DNA of 8,784 nucleotides from SMWD01 sp051008895. Its GTDB lineage: Bacteria; Pseudomonadota; Gammaproteobacteria; Steroidobacterales; GCA-2729495. Both the position numbers and the translations under genes were made by a program. The notes under the pieces were generated by a model. That model saw nothing but the letters and a program-made list of their open reading frames with translations, had not been told where the DNA came from and searched no databases. This document shows, one piece after another, positions 1 through 5,777 of this stretch. The stretch's first letter is position 1; every line of letters starts with the position of its first letter. The stretch spans positions 1-8,784 of the forward strand of contig JBPCXI010000238.1 of the NCBI GenBank assembly GCA_051008895.1, given 5' to 3'.

Positions 1-1060
1 CGCTCTTCTCATCGGCGTCGGCCTCGGTCATCACGTTGAGCTCCCAGCCGGACAACTCGCTGGCAAGACGAATATTCTGCCCGCCGCGGCCGATAGCCTG
101 CGACAGTTTGTCCTCTTCGACAGCCACATCCATGCTGTGCTTCTCTTCGTCAACTACGATCGAAACCACATCGGCCGGCGACATCGCGTTAATGACGAAC
201 TGCGCGGGATTCTCATCATGCAGGATGATGTCGACGCGCTCACCGGCCAGCTCGTTCGACACGGCCTGCACGCGCGAGCCGCGCATGCCGACGCAGGCGC
301 CGACCGGATCGATACGATTGTCATTGCTCTTGACCGCGATTTTCGCGCGCAGGCCCGGATCGCGAGCCGCAGCCAGGATCTCGATCAGGCCCTGGCCGAC
401 CTCCGGCACCTCGATCTTGAACAGCTCCAGCAAAAACTGCGGCGACGAGCGCGTCATGAACAGCTGCGGGCCGCGCTGCTCCGACCGCACCTCGTATAGC
501 AACGCCTTCAGGCGATCCTGCGGGCGCACCGGCTCGCGCGGAATCATCTGTTCGCGCGCCACGAAGCCTTCAGCATTGCCGCCGAGATCGATGTAGACGC
601 CGTTGCGATCGACGCGCTTGACGATGCCGCTGAGCAACTCGCCCTCACGCTCCTGATATTCCTCGACGATCTTCTCGCGCTCGGCCTCGCGCACTTTCTG
701 CACGATGACCTGCTTGGCGGTCTGCGCGGCAATACGGCCGAATTCGACAGACTCGATCGGCTCCTCGACGTAGCCGCCCGGCTCCGCTTCCGGATTGACG
801 TCAACCGCGTCGATCATGCGCAACTCGCGCTCCGGAAATTCGAGTTCGGTCGACTCGTCCTCGAACACGAGCCACTGGCGAAACGTGTCGTACTCGCCGG
901 TCTCGCGATCGATCGCCACGCGCACGTCGACCTCTTCGCCATAGCGCTTGCGCGTCGCCGAGGCCAACGCGGCCTCGATCGCTTCGAAGATGATTGTTTC
1001 CTCGACGCCCTTCTCGTTTGAGACGGCCTCGACCACCATCAGGATTTCCTTGCTGTTCAT
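1..1060 (-). CDS. nusA: Transcription termination/antitermination factor NusA (C-terminus cut by window edge)
   Basis: NusA binds RNA polymerase and nascent RNA and modulates pausing, intrinsic termination and antitermination. The minus strand reads without a stop from ATG at 1060 to the window edge, giving 353 residues that begin MNSKEILMVVEAVSNEKGV. In order there are the N-terminal polymerase-binding domain (about 1-130), an S1 domain (about 133-200, with GIVKRVDRNGVYIDLGG), and two KH domains carrying the GxxG loops in GACVGMRGSRVQ and AIGRGGQNIR. The missing part would hold the C-terminal acidic repeats, if this protein has them. The gene starts 9 nt after the rimP stop, with a short purine-rich GAGAG just upstream, so the two are almost certainly co-transcribed. 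In gammaproteobacteria infB normally follows. The residues seen are typical of the family and nothing looks damaged. Confidence 0.97.
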   Translation of the reverse strand, partial: MNSKEILMVVEAVSNEKGVEETIIFEAIEAALASATRKRYGEEVDVRVAIDRETGEYDTFRQWLVFEDESTELEFPERELRMIDAVDVNPEAEPGGYVEEPIESVEFGRIAAQTAKQVIVQKVREAEREKIVEEYQEREGELLSGIVKRVDRNGVYIDLGGNAEGFVAREQMIPREPVRPQDRLKALLYEVRSEQRGPQLFMTRSSPQFLLELFKIEVPEVGQGLIEILAAARDPGLRAKIAVKSNDNRIDPVGACVGMRGSRVQAVSNELAGERVDIILHDENPAQFVINAMSPADVVSIVVDEEKHSMDVAVEEDKLSQAIGRGGQNIRLASELSGWELNVMTEADADEKS

Positions 1061-1069
1061 CGCTCTCGC

Positions 1070-1552
1070 CTATGCCCTGCCCGTGCGGACGTATTCGTTC
1101 CAGTCCGGCGCCACGCGGGCTACATCAATATCATCCAACGCGATCATCAGATCCTTATCGTCCAATCGCACCTGTATCCGGTCTTCCTCGAGGCCAAGCA
1201 GTTGCCCCTTGATCCTGCGTCGACCGTCCACGAGCCGCTTCAGTCGCACCTTGACGACGTTGCCGGCAAACCGGACGAAATGCTCCGGCTTCACCAGCTT
1301 GCGGTCGGCGCCGGGCGACGACACCTCCAGGCTGTAGTCGCCTGTAATCGTATCCTCGACGTCGAGGACGCCGCTGACCTGGTGACTGACTCGCTCGCAG
1401 TCTTCCAGCGTGATGCCCTCGTCACGATCAATAAACAGGCGCACCAGGCCCCTGCCGTGGCCGAGGTTCAGTTCGACGTCGGACAGCTCGTAACCCAGCG
1501 CCTCGACGGCCGGTTCGAGCAATCCGATCAACTGTTCCCTCGTCACACTCAC
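1070..1552 (-). CDS. rimP: Ribosome maturation factor RimP
   Basis: RimP assists late assembly of the 30S ribosomal subunit in the cytoplasm. The protein carries the family hallmarks EPAVEALGYELSDVEL near the N-terminus, ITLEDCERVSHQVSGVLD, and the signature YSLEVSSPGADRKLVKPEHF, followed by the small C-terminal SH3-like domain. I chose GTG at 1552 as the start. It gives 160 residues, close to the usual 150-160, puts the conserved N-terminal helix at the start, and has GGAG six bases upstream. A second GTG at 1546 is possible. The frame stays open upstream to an ATG at 1675, but that stretch runs through an intrinsic terminator and does not look like RimP, so I excluded it. nusA follows after 9 nt. 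No tRNA-fMet gene (metY), often found upstream in related genomes, is visible here. Confidence 0.95.
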   Translation of the reverse strand: MSVTREQLIGLLEPAVEALGYELSDVELNLGHGRGLVRLFIDRDEGITLEDCERVSHQVSGVLDVEDTITGDYSLEVSSPGADRKLVKPEHFVRFAGNVVKVRLKRLVDGRRRIKGQLLGLEEDRIQVRLDDKDLMIALDDIDVARVAPDWNEYVRTGRA

Positions 1553-1595
1553 CCGGGTCTCCGTCTTCCTTTCCGCGTACCCCGAAGCGGGATAC

Positions 1596-1616
1596 AAAAA
1601 ATGGGCCAGCGGCCCA
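1596..1616 (-). terminator. Intrinsic terminator in the rimP leader
   Basis: On the minus strand the stem TGGGCC/GGCCCA with a 3-nt loop (1602-1616) is followed by six T (1601-1596). It sits 44 nt upstream of the rimP GTG, so it either ends an upstream transcript or attenuates rimP-nusA expression. I cannot tell which from the sequence. Confidence 0.75.
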
Positions 1617-1634
1617 CCCAATAAATCTCCGTGT

Positions 1635-1673
1635 CGGCGTCGCCGCCGGTCCGGGCCAGGTTCCCCGTGGCCC
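1635..1673 (-). other. Two adjacent hairpins in the rimP leader
   Basis: GGGCCA (1653-1658) pairs with TGGCCC (1668-1673) around a 9-nt loop. CGGCG (1635-1639) pairs with CGCCG (1644-1648) around a 4-nt loop. They lie between the two terminators of this leader. Being short and GC-rich they could be partly chance, but their arrangement between two terminator hairpins is notable. Confidence 0.45.
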
Positions 1674-1700
1674 AAACAAAAAGCCCCATTCGGGGCCTGT
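1674..1700 (-). terminator. Intrinsic terminator, probably bidirectional
   Basis: The stem GCCCC (1683-1687) pairs with GGGGC (1692-1696) around a 4-nt loop. On the minus strand it is followed by TTTTTGTTT (1682-1674). On the plus strand a looser T-run follows at 1700-1704. Minus-strand transcripts reaching rimP from upstream would have to pass it. Confidence 0.75.
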
Positions 1701-1702
1701 TT

Positions 1703-1759
1703 TTGCCATCCGCTGGCAACGGGGCTCGCTCCGGCCCGCCGCTACCGGTTTTCACCGGT
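1703..1759 (-). other. Hairpins upstream of the rimP leader terminator
   Basis: Two small perfect stems are present. TTGCCA (1703-1708) pairs with TGGCAA (1714-1719) around a 5-nt loop. ACCGGT (1744-1749) pairs with ACCGGT (1754-1759) around a 4-nt loop that reads GAAA on the minus strand, a stable tetraloop sequence. No function can be assigned. If transcription starts near 1789 they belong to the rimP 5' leader. Confidence 0.4.
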
Positions 1760-1789
1760 TCGAGCCGTTACGAGGAAGCCTTCACAACC

Positions 1790-1823
1790 ACTTGATTTAT
1801 AAACTAATCAAGTACTGGGTAAG
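1790..1823 (-). promoter_or_regulatory. Candidate rimP-nusA promoter under an 8-bp palindrome
   Basis: ACTTGATT (1790-1797) and AATCAAGT (1806-1813) form a perfect inverted repeat around an 8-nt centre. On the minus strand TATAAA (1801-1796) matches five of six bases of the sigma-70 -10 box. The sequence 16 bases upstream, CTTACC (1823-1818), is a poor -35. The -10 box lies inside the palindrome, so a repressor bound there would block initiation. This is the most AT-rich place upstream of rimP. Promoter identity is a guess; the palindrome is plain. Confidence 0.35.
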
Positions 1824-1888
1824 CCCCTTCCTACTCAAGGCGTCGAATTCTATCAAACGTCGGCTGGAAATGTCAGGTGCGCTGGGGG

Positions 1889-1955
1889 TTGGGGACACGC
1901 GATGCGTTGGGGACATTCTGGTTTTTCCGCAAGGCGGAAAAACCAGAATGTCCCC
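1889..1955. repeat. REP-like element: 22-bp perfect hairpin with GGGGACA direct repeat
   Basis: Bases 1909-1930 pair with 1934-1955 as a perfect 22-bp stem around a 3-nt loop. The stem opens with GGGGACATTCTGG and closes with CCAGAATGTCCCC. The motif TTGGGGACA occurs at the left edge of the hairpin (1907-1915) and again 18 bases to the left (1889-1897), separated by a small palindrome ACGC-GAT-GCGT. The hairpin begins two bases after the pdsS stop codon. A short repeat with GGGGACA ends beside a gene resembles REP/BIME elements mobilised by REP-associated tyrosine transposases. That assignment is by resemblance only, because one copy lies in the window. It may also stabilise or end the pdsS transcript. 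Confidence 0.65.
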
Positions 1956-1957
1956 GT

Positions 1958-4009
1958 CTACGCCGCGGGAATCGTGATGCGGAACCGCACGCCGCTGGAA
2001 TCCGGCAGGTTCTCGGCCCGAATGTCGCCGCGATGGAACTCCGCCACCAGCCGCGCGATCGTCAGCCCCAACCCGAGGTGCGAACCGTCCTGGCTGTCGG
2101 GCCGCACGGACACCATCGACTCGAACAACTCACCGCGCATTTCGGCGGGCAGCAGCGGGCCATCATTGTCGACGCAGATCATGGCATTGCGACCACGGCG
2201 CTCCAGCGACACGGCGATCCGCCCGTCCGGCGGGCAAAAGTCGTCCGCGTTCGCCAGCAGCTTGTCGAGCATCTGCGCGAGCAGATCCGCCGAGCCGGCG
2301 ACGTATATGGGTTTGTCGGGAACGTTGCATTCAATCGCGCGAGCGAACGCCTGCCGGTACCCGTCGACGTTGCTCATCAGCAGCGCATTGAGCTCCAGTC
2401 GCTCGACCTCAGTCGAGCGAATGCTCTGTTCGACCCGGCTGGCCTCGCTCATCGCCGTCAAGGTCCGACTCAGGCGCTCGACCCCGTTGCGCGCGCGGCG
2501 CACGTAGTCCTCGCCGGCCCCGGAGACCTCGTGGTCGAGATTGTCCAGCGAGCTGCCGACCACGGCCAGCGGCGTGCGCAACTCGTGCGACAGCTTGGAC
2601 GCGAGGCTCTGCAAATAATCGTTGTACTCGCGCATGCGCCCGAGCAGGTGGCCGAAATGACGGCCGAGGTCGCCGATCTCATCGCGCGCCCAGCGCTCGG
2701 GGAAATCGCCGGCAATTTGCCCGTCGTCGCCGAGCACCGCGTCGACGGTCTTGCCGAGGCGACGGATTCGCAGCGACAGCAGGCTCGCGTATGCCAGCAG
2801 GCCGAAACCGATCAGCACGGTCGCGACCAGTGACAGAAACAGCAGGCGCATCACCGCGGCGTTGGTCAGTGACAGCACGCGACTGCCGGACTGCTCGGCG
2901 ACCAGCACGCCGGCGATGTCGTCGCCATCGTCCCCGTCCCCATAACGAATAGGCAGCGCGAAGCTGGCCACCGCGACGCCGCGTTGTTGCGCGACCCGGT
3001 ACCAGCCGCTCGCGCGATCGCCGCCGAGCGCTGCCACCACTTCGTCACGATCGATGCGCGCGGCGGCCGCTGTCATCATCCCGGCGGGCTCGTCGTCGTC
3101 GATCATGATCCAGCGAAACAGAGTCTCGAGTATCCAGGTGCCGGGGACGCGTTCGTCGGACGACGCGGCCGCGAACTCGAGCCGGCCGGCGCGCGCGCGC
3201 ACCCATCCGTCCGCGTCAACAATCGTCAGGCGTAAATTGTCACGCGCAAATGAATCCAGCAGCCCGGTCAGTTCCGCATCGAGGCGCGCAATCGGGCCGG
3301 GATCGGCCCGCGGCGGCATGCTGCCGGTCCACAGGCTCGCATCGTCGCCGTCGACCGCGGCGAAACCGAAACGATCGCCGAGTAATGTGACCGGCAACCG
3401 CAATTCGAGTTGGTAACCGTCCGCGTTGTCGCGCCAGACTCCCTGGATGCGCGACTCGACGTCGACCTTGCCGCCGCGTCGATAACGCGCGACGAACTCG
3501 CCCGGCGCTTCAGGCGCGAGCCAGTAACGTCGAACGCTGCCCGCCTCCCCGACCGCGATGACGACGTGATCGCCGTTTGCGACGCCGCCTTCGGCCGGGT
3601 TGTGATAACGGATCGTCGTGTCGGCGATGCGAATGAAGACGTAGGCGTCGCTGCCGTCAAGCATGCCGAGGAATTCGCCGCGAACGGGATTGTCAGTGCG
3701 CGGAAACTCGGGGAACGACACGAGCCGCGCGTCCGCGCCGCCTTCGGCGTCCGGGTAGCCGTCGACGGCCGGAATCGCGTCCGTATTAAAGAAATACAGT
3801 GGGCGGCTGCGCGCGTCGGCAGCCGGCTCGGTCCGCGTGACGCCGCCGCGCTCGCCGAGCAACACCGCAACGGACTCGGCGACCGCAGCCAGCGCTTCCT
3901 GCTGACCTTCACGCAGGACACTTTCCATCTCGACGACGAACGTGCAGCCGGCCCACGGCAGGAACAGCGTGAGCAGGCTGACAACAATCAGCTGGGCGCG
4001 CAATTTCAT
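1958..4009 (-). CDS. pdsS: Proteobacterial dedicated sortase system histidine kinase PdsS
   Basis: PdsS is an inner-membrane sensor kinase that should phosphorylate PdsR, encoded just upstream. The 683-residue protein has a first membrane segment at about 7-25, a large periplasmic region (about 26-385), a second membrane segment (about 386-410), a HAMP-like linker, and a kinase core. The core has an H box SHELRTP with His475, an N box DKLLANADD with Asn587, a G1 box DNDGP (614-618), an F box around FES, and a G2 box HLGLGL (644-649), so it looks active. Residues about 80-220 resemble CBM9/DOMON-like sugar-binding folds: an early AYVFIRIAD strand, then GYQLELRLPVTLLGDRFGFA. I chose ATG at 4009 because it puts the signal-anchor at the N-terminus and leaves 16 nt after the pdsR stop; upstream in-frame codons overlap pdsR. 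Family identity rests on this architecture and the neighbouring pdsR, pdsO, sortase and target genes. Confidence 0.88.
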   Translation of the reverse strand: MKLRAQLIVVSLLTLFLPWAGCTFVVEMESVLREGQQEALAAVAESVAVLLGERGGVTRTEPAADARSRPLYFFNTDAIPAVDGYPDAEGGADARLVSFPEFPRTDNPVRGEFLGMLDGSDAYVFIRIADTTIRYHNPAEGGVANGDHVVIAVGEAGSVRRYWLAPEAPGEFVARYRRGGKVDVESRIQGVWRDNADGYQLELRLPVTLLGDRFGFAAVDGDDASLWTGSMPPRADPGPIARLDAELTGLLDSFARDNLRLTIVDADGWVRARAGRLEFAAASSDERVPGTWILETLFRWIMIDDDEPAGMMTAAAARIDRDEVVAALGGDRASGWYRVAQQRGVAVASFALPIRYGDGDDGDDIAGVLVAEQSGSRVLSLTNAAVMRLLFLSLVATVLIGFGLLAYASLLSLRIRRLGKTVDAVLGDDGQIAGDFPERWARDEIGDLGRHFGHLLGRMREYNDYLQSLASKLSHELRTPLAVVGSSLDNLDHEVSGAGEDYVRRARNGVERLSRTLTAMSEASRVEQSIRSTEVERLELNALLMSNVDGYRQAFARAIECNVPDKPIYVAGSADLLAQMLDKLLANADDFCPPDGRIAVSLERRGRNAMICVDNDGPLLPAEMRGELFESMVSVRPDSQDGSHLGLGLTIARLVAEFHRGDIRAENLPDSSGVRFRITIPAA

Positions 4010-4025
4010 TGCGACCGCATGCGCC

Positions 4026-4724
4026 TCACTCGCCGCCCGTACGCCAGCGGTAGCCGATGCCGTATTCGGTCTGGATCGGATCGGCGGCGGGGTCGACGTC
4101 CTTGAGCTTGCGGCGTATGCGCTTGATGTGGGACGTGACCGTGCTTTCGTCAACGACAATATTTGCCGCGTCCATCAGCTGCTGGCGGGTTTTCAGATGG
4201 CCGGGTCGGCGTGCGAGGCACGCGACGATCCAGAACTCGGTCACGCTCAGATCCACCGGCCGTTCCGCCCAGGTCACGCTCATACGATCGCCGTTGATCG
4301 CCACCTCGCCGACCACGTGCACGTCGTCGGCCGCAGGCGCCTGGCGCAGGGATTCGATGCGCCGGAACAGGCCGTTGACGCGCGCCATCAGGTGCACTTC
4401 CGAGATGTCTTTCGTCAGGTAGTCGTCTGCACCGAGGCGCAGGCCCGAGATTTCGTCAATCTCGCTGTCGCGCGCGGTCAAAAAGATGAGCGGTAATTCC
4501 GCGGACGCTGCGCGCAGCGTTCGGCACAGGTCGAAGCCGCCTTCCGGTTCGTCGCCGAGACCGATATCAATAATGACCATGTCGGGCAGGCGTTGTTCGA
4601 ACGCGGCGACGGCGCCCGCCCGGTCCGCGTAAGTCGCGACCCGAAAACCGTGGCGCTCGAATATGTCGCGGTAGTTGGCGAGCAGTGTCGCCTCGTCCTC
4701 GACAATAGCAATTGATTTCGACAT
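4026..4724 (-). CDS. pdsR: Proteobacterial dedicated sortase system response regulator PdsR
   Basis: PdsR is a 232-residue OmpR/PhoB-type response regulator and DNA-binding transcription factor. The receiver domain (about 1-120) has the acidic pair Glu9-Asp10, phospho-acceptor Asp53 in VIIDIGLGD, Thr83 and Lys105 in the LTKD motif, so all switch residues are present. The C-terminal winged helix (about 135-230) shows LSVTEFWIVACLARRPG, then the recognition region DESTVTSHIKRIRRKLK and the wing IQTEYGIGYRW. ATG at 4724 is the natural start, with AGGG eight bases upstream. pdsS follows after 16 nt, as a cognate pair. Its likely targets are the pdsO and target-sortase promoters in the divergent region, by analogy with other locus-bound two-component systems. 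A strong terminator ends only 15 nt before its start codon, which leaves little room for a private promoter. Confidence 0.92.
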   Translation of the reverse strand: MSKSIAIVEDEATLLANYRDIFERHGFRVATYADRAGAVAAFEQRLPDMVIIDIGLGDEPEGGFDLCRTLRAASAELPLIFLTARDSEIDEISGLRLGADDYLTKDISEVHLMARVNGLFRRIESLRQAPAADDVHVVGEVAINGDRMSVTWAERPVDLSVTEFWIVACLARRPGHLKTRQQLMDAANIVVDESTVTSHIKRIRRKLKDVDPAADPIQTEYGIGYRWRTGGE

Positions 4725-4739
4725 CGGCGTAACCCTAAC

Positions 4740-4773
4740 AAAAAACGCGGGAGGGCTCCGTGAGCCCTCCCGC
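4740..4773 (-). terminator. Strong intrinsic terminator between pdsO and pdsR
   Basis: GCGGGAGGGCTC (4747-4758) pairs perfectly with GAGCCCTCCCGC (4762-4773) around a 3-nt loop, and six T follow on the minus strand (4745-4740). It lies 34 nt after the pdsO stop and 15 nt before the pdsR start. It should end most pdsO transcripts, leaving pdsR-pdsS to read-through or to a promoter that I could not find. Confidence 0.93.
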
Positions 4774-4807
4774 TAACGGGGCTTGATACACGCGACGAAA
4801 GGTCTGG

Positions 4808-5551
4808 CTAGTCGGCCACGCTCGCGACCTCGGTCGCGCCCTCGGTCACAAAGTCCGGGGCGGACAGCTCGATAAGCACCCGGCGCTCCAGCGCGTATGC
4901 GTCGAGGTCGCCGTCGGACGCGGCGGACTGCTGATCGCCGAAGGCATGCAGCGATATGCGCTGCGCGGCCACCCCATTGGCTTCGAGCGCGTTCGCGACG
5001 GTGCGCGCGCGGCGCTCCGACAGATCGAGATTGAACGCGTCATCGCCGCGGGGATCCGCGAAACCGGACAGCGTCACGCCGACGTCCGGCTGCTCGGCGA
5101 GGAACGCGGCGAGCCGCTCGACGCGCGCGTCGCCGTCGGTGGTCAGGCCGCTCTCGCCCGTGTGAAACATCAGCTCGAACGTGACATAGCGTGAAGCGAG
5201 GTCGCGGTACCGGGTCACCGAATGGCGCGCCGAGCCCAGGTCGTCTTCCAGGGCCCTGTTCGCGGTGTCGGCGGCGCGTAACTGCGCCGACATCGAATCG
5301 AGATTCGCTTGCGCATCGGCGAGCTGCGCCGCGGTGGGCTCCAGTTCGCTCGCGTCGCCGACCTTGGTCGCGAGCCAGGCACCGGTCAGACCGCCGGCCA
5401 GATAGCCGATCGGCCCACCGAGCACGGCTCCGGCGACCGCGGTGCCGACGAATACCGCGCTCTGCTTCGCGGCCGTGCCCGCAGACTCGGCATGTGCGGC
5501 GCCGGACATGCTGATCGCGGCCAGTGCCGCAAGAATGATTCTGGTCTTCAT
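4808..5551 (-). CDS. pdsO: Sortase-associated OmpA-like protein PdsO
   Basis: PdsO is an exported OmpA-family protein found with proteobacterial sortase systems; its exact task is unknown. The 247-residue protein starts at ATG 5551, preceded by a strong GAGGAG, and opens with a signal peptide MKTRIILAALAAISMSGAAHA, probably cut after residue 21. A hydrophobic, glycine-rich stretch (about 32-64, with VGTAVAGAVLGGPIGYLAGG) looks like a glycine zipper that could enter a membrane or oligomerise. A likely coiled coil follows (about 68-120), then an OmpA-like domain (about 122-230). In that domain Asp166 (GFAD) and Arg181 (LSERRA) are 15 residues apart, matching the pair that binds diaminopimelate in OmpA, so peptidoglycan binding is probably intact. 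There is no beta-barrel. It is transcribed divergently from the sortase target. The frame is open further upstream to 5755, but the signal peptide fixes the start. Confidence 0.9.
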   Translation of the reverse strand: MKTRIILAALAAISMSGAAHAESAGTAAKQSAVFVGTAVAGAVLGGPIGYLAGGLTGAWLATKVGDASELEPTAAQLADAQANLDSMSAQLRAADTANRALEDDLGSARHSVTRYRDLASRYVTFELMFHTGESGLTTDGDARVERLAAFLAEQPDVGVTLSGFADPRGDDAFNLDLSERRARTVANALEANGVAAQRISLHAFGDQQSAASDGDLDAYALERRVLIELSAPDFVTEGATEVASVAD

Positions 5552-5777
5552 GAAGTTCTCCTCGGTGAAAAAAAATCGGTGTGATTGCATCGAACGCTGC
5601 CAGTAGAACTTCGATTCATGCGCCAAGACCGCGCCGAAAACGGCATGACGCCGAAGAATCGTGGCGAAAAATGGCCGCCACAATTCGCCCGAATTCGTCG
5701 GCGGCCGGCCCGCATTGGCGCGCGGTGGCGCCATTCCGGTGGCCTGTAATGACAACAGTCACCACAGGAGCTCCGAC
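5552..5777. promoter_or_regulatory. Divergent regulatory region between pdsO and the sortase target gene
   Basis: This 226-bp stretch separates two gene sets that point away from each other, so it must serve both directions. It holds a direct repeat AATTCG-N4-AATTCG (5682-5697) with a 10-bp period, like binding sites of OmpR-family regulators. It also holds an inverted repeat ATCGAA-N15-TTCGAT (5589-5615) just upstream of the pdsO ribosome binding site. On the plus strand TGTAAT (5745-5750) could be a -10 box for the target gene, but no fitting -35 is visible. I see no convincing gene inside it. Confidence 0.5.

Noticed and set aside
36..596. Plus-strand open frame opposite nusA
   Set aside because: The minus strand encodes unmistakable NusA S1 and KH domains here.
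1549..1755. Small minus-strand open frames through the rimP leader (also 1428-1709)
   Set aside because: They run through two terminator hairpins, lack a convincing ribosome binding site and have low-complexity translations.
1740..1790. Possible tRNA on the plus strand (GGTTCGAGCC, then ACCA)
   Set aside because: The T-loop-like bases and final ACCA are suggestive, but no D-arm, anticodon arm or paired acceptor stem can be built around them.
1877..2833. Long plus-strand open frame of 318 codons opposite pdsS
   Set aside because: It is antisense to the conserved kinase core of PdsS; high GC leaves long open frames on the other strand. Its translation has no recognisable domain.
5552..5755. 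N-terminal extension of PdsO in the same frame
   Set aside because: The signal peptide and strong ribosome binding site place the start at 5551; the extension would bury the signal.
5661..5777. N-terminal extension of the sortase target
   Set aside because: The ATG at 5778 has a clear AGGAG and puts the signal sequence near the N-terminus; the extension is polar and crosses the divergent regulatory region.
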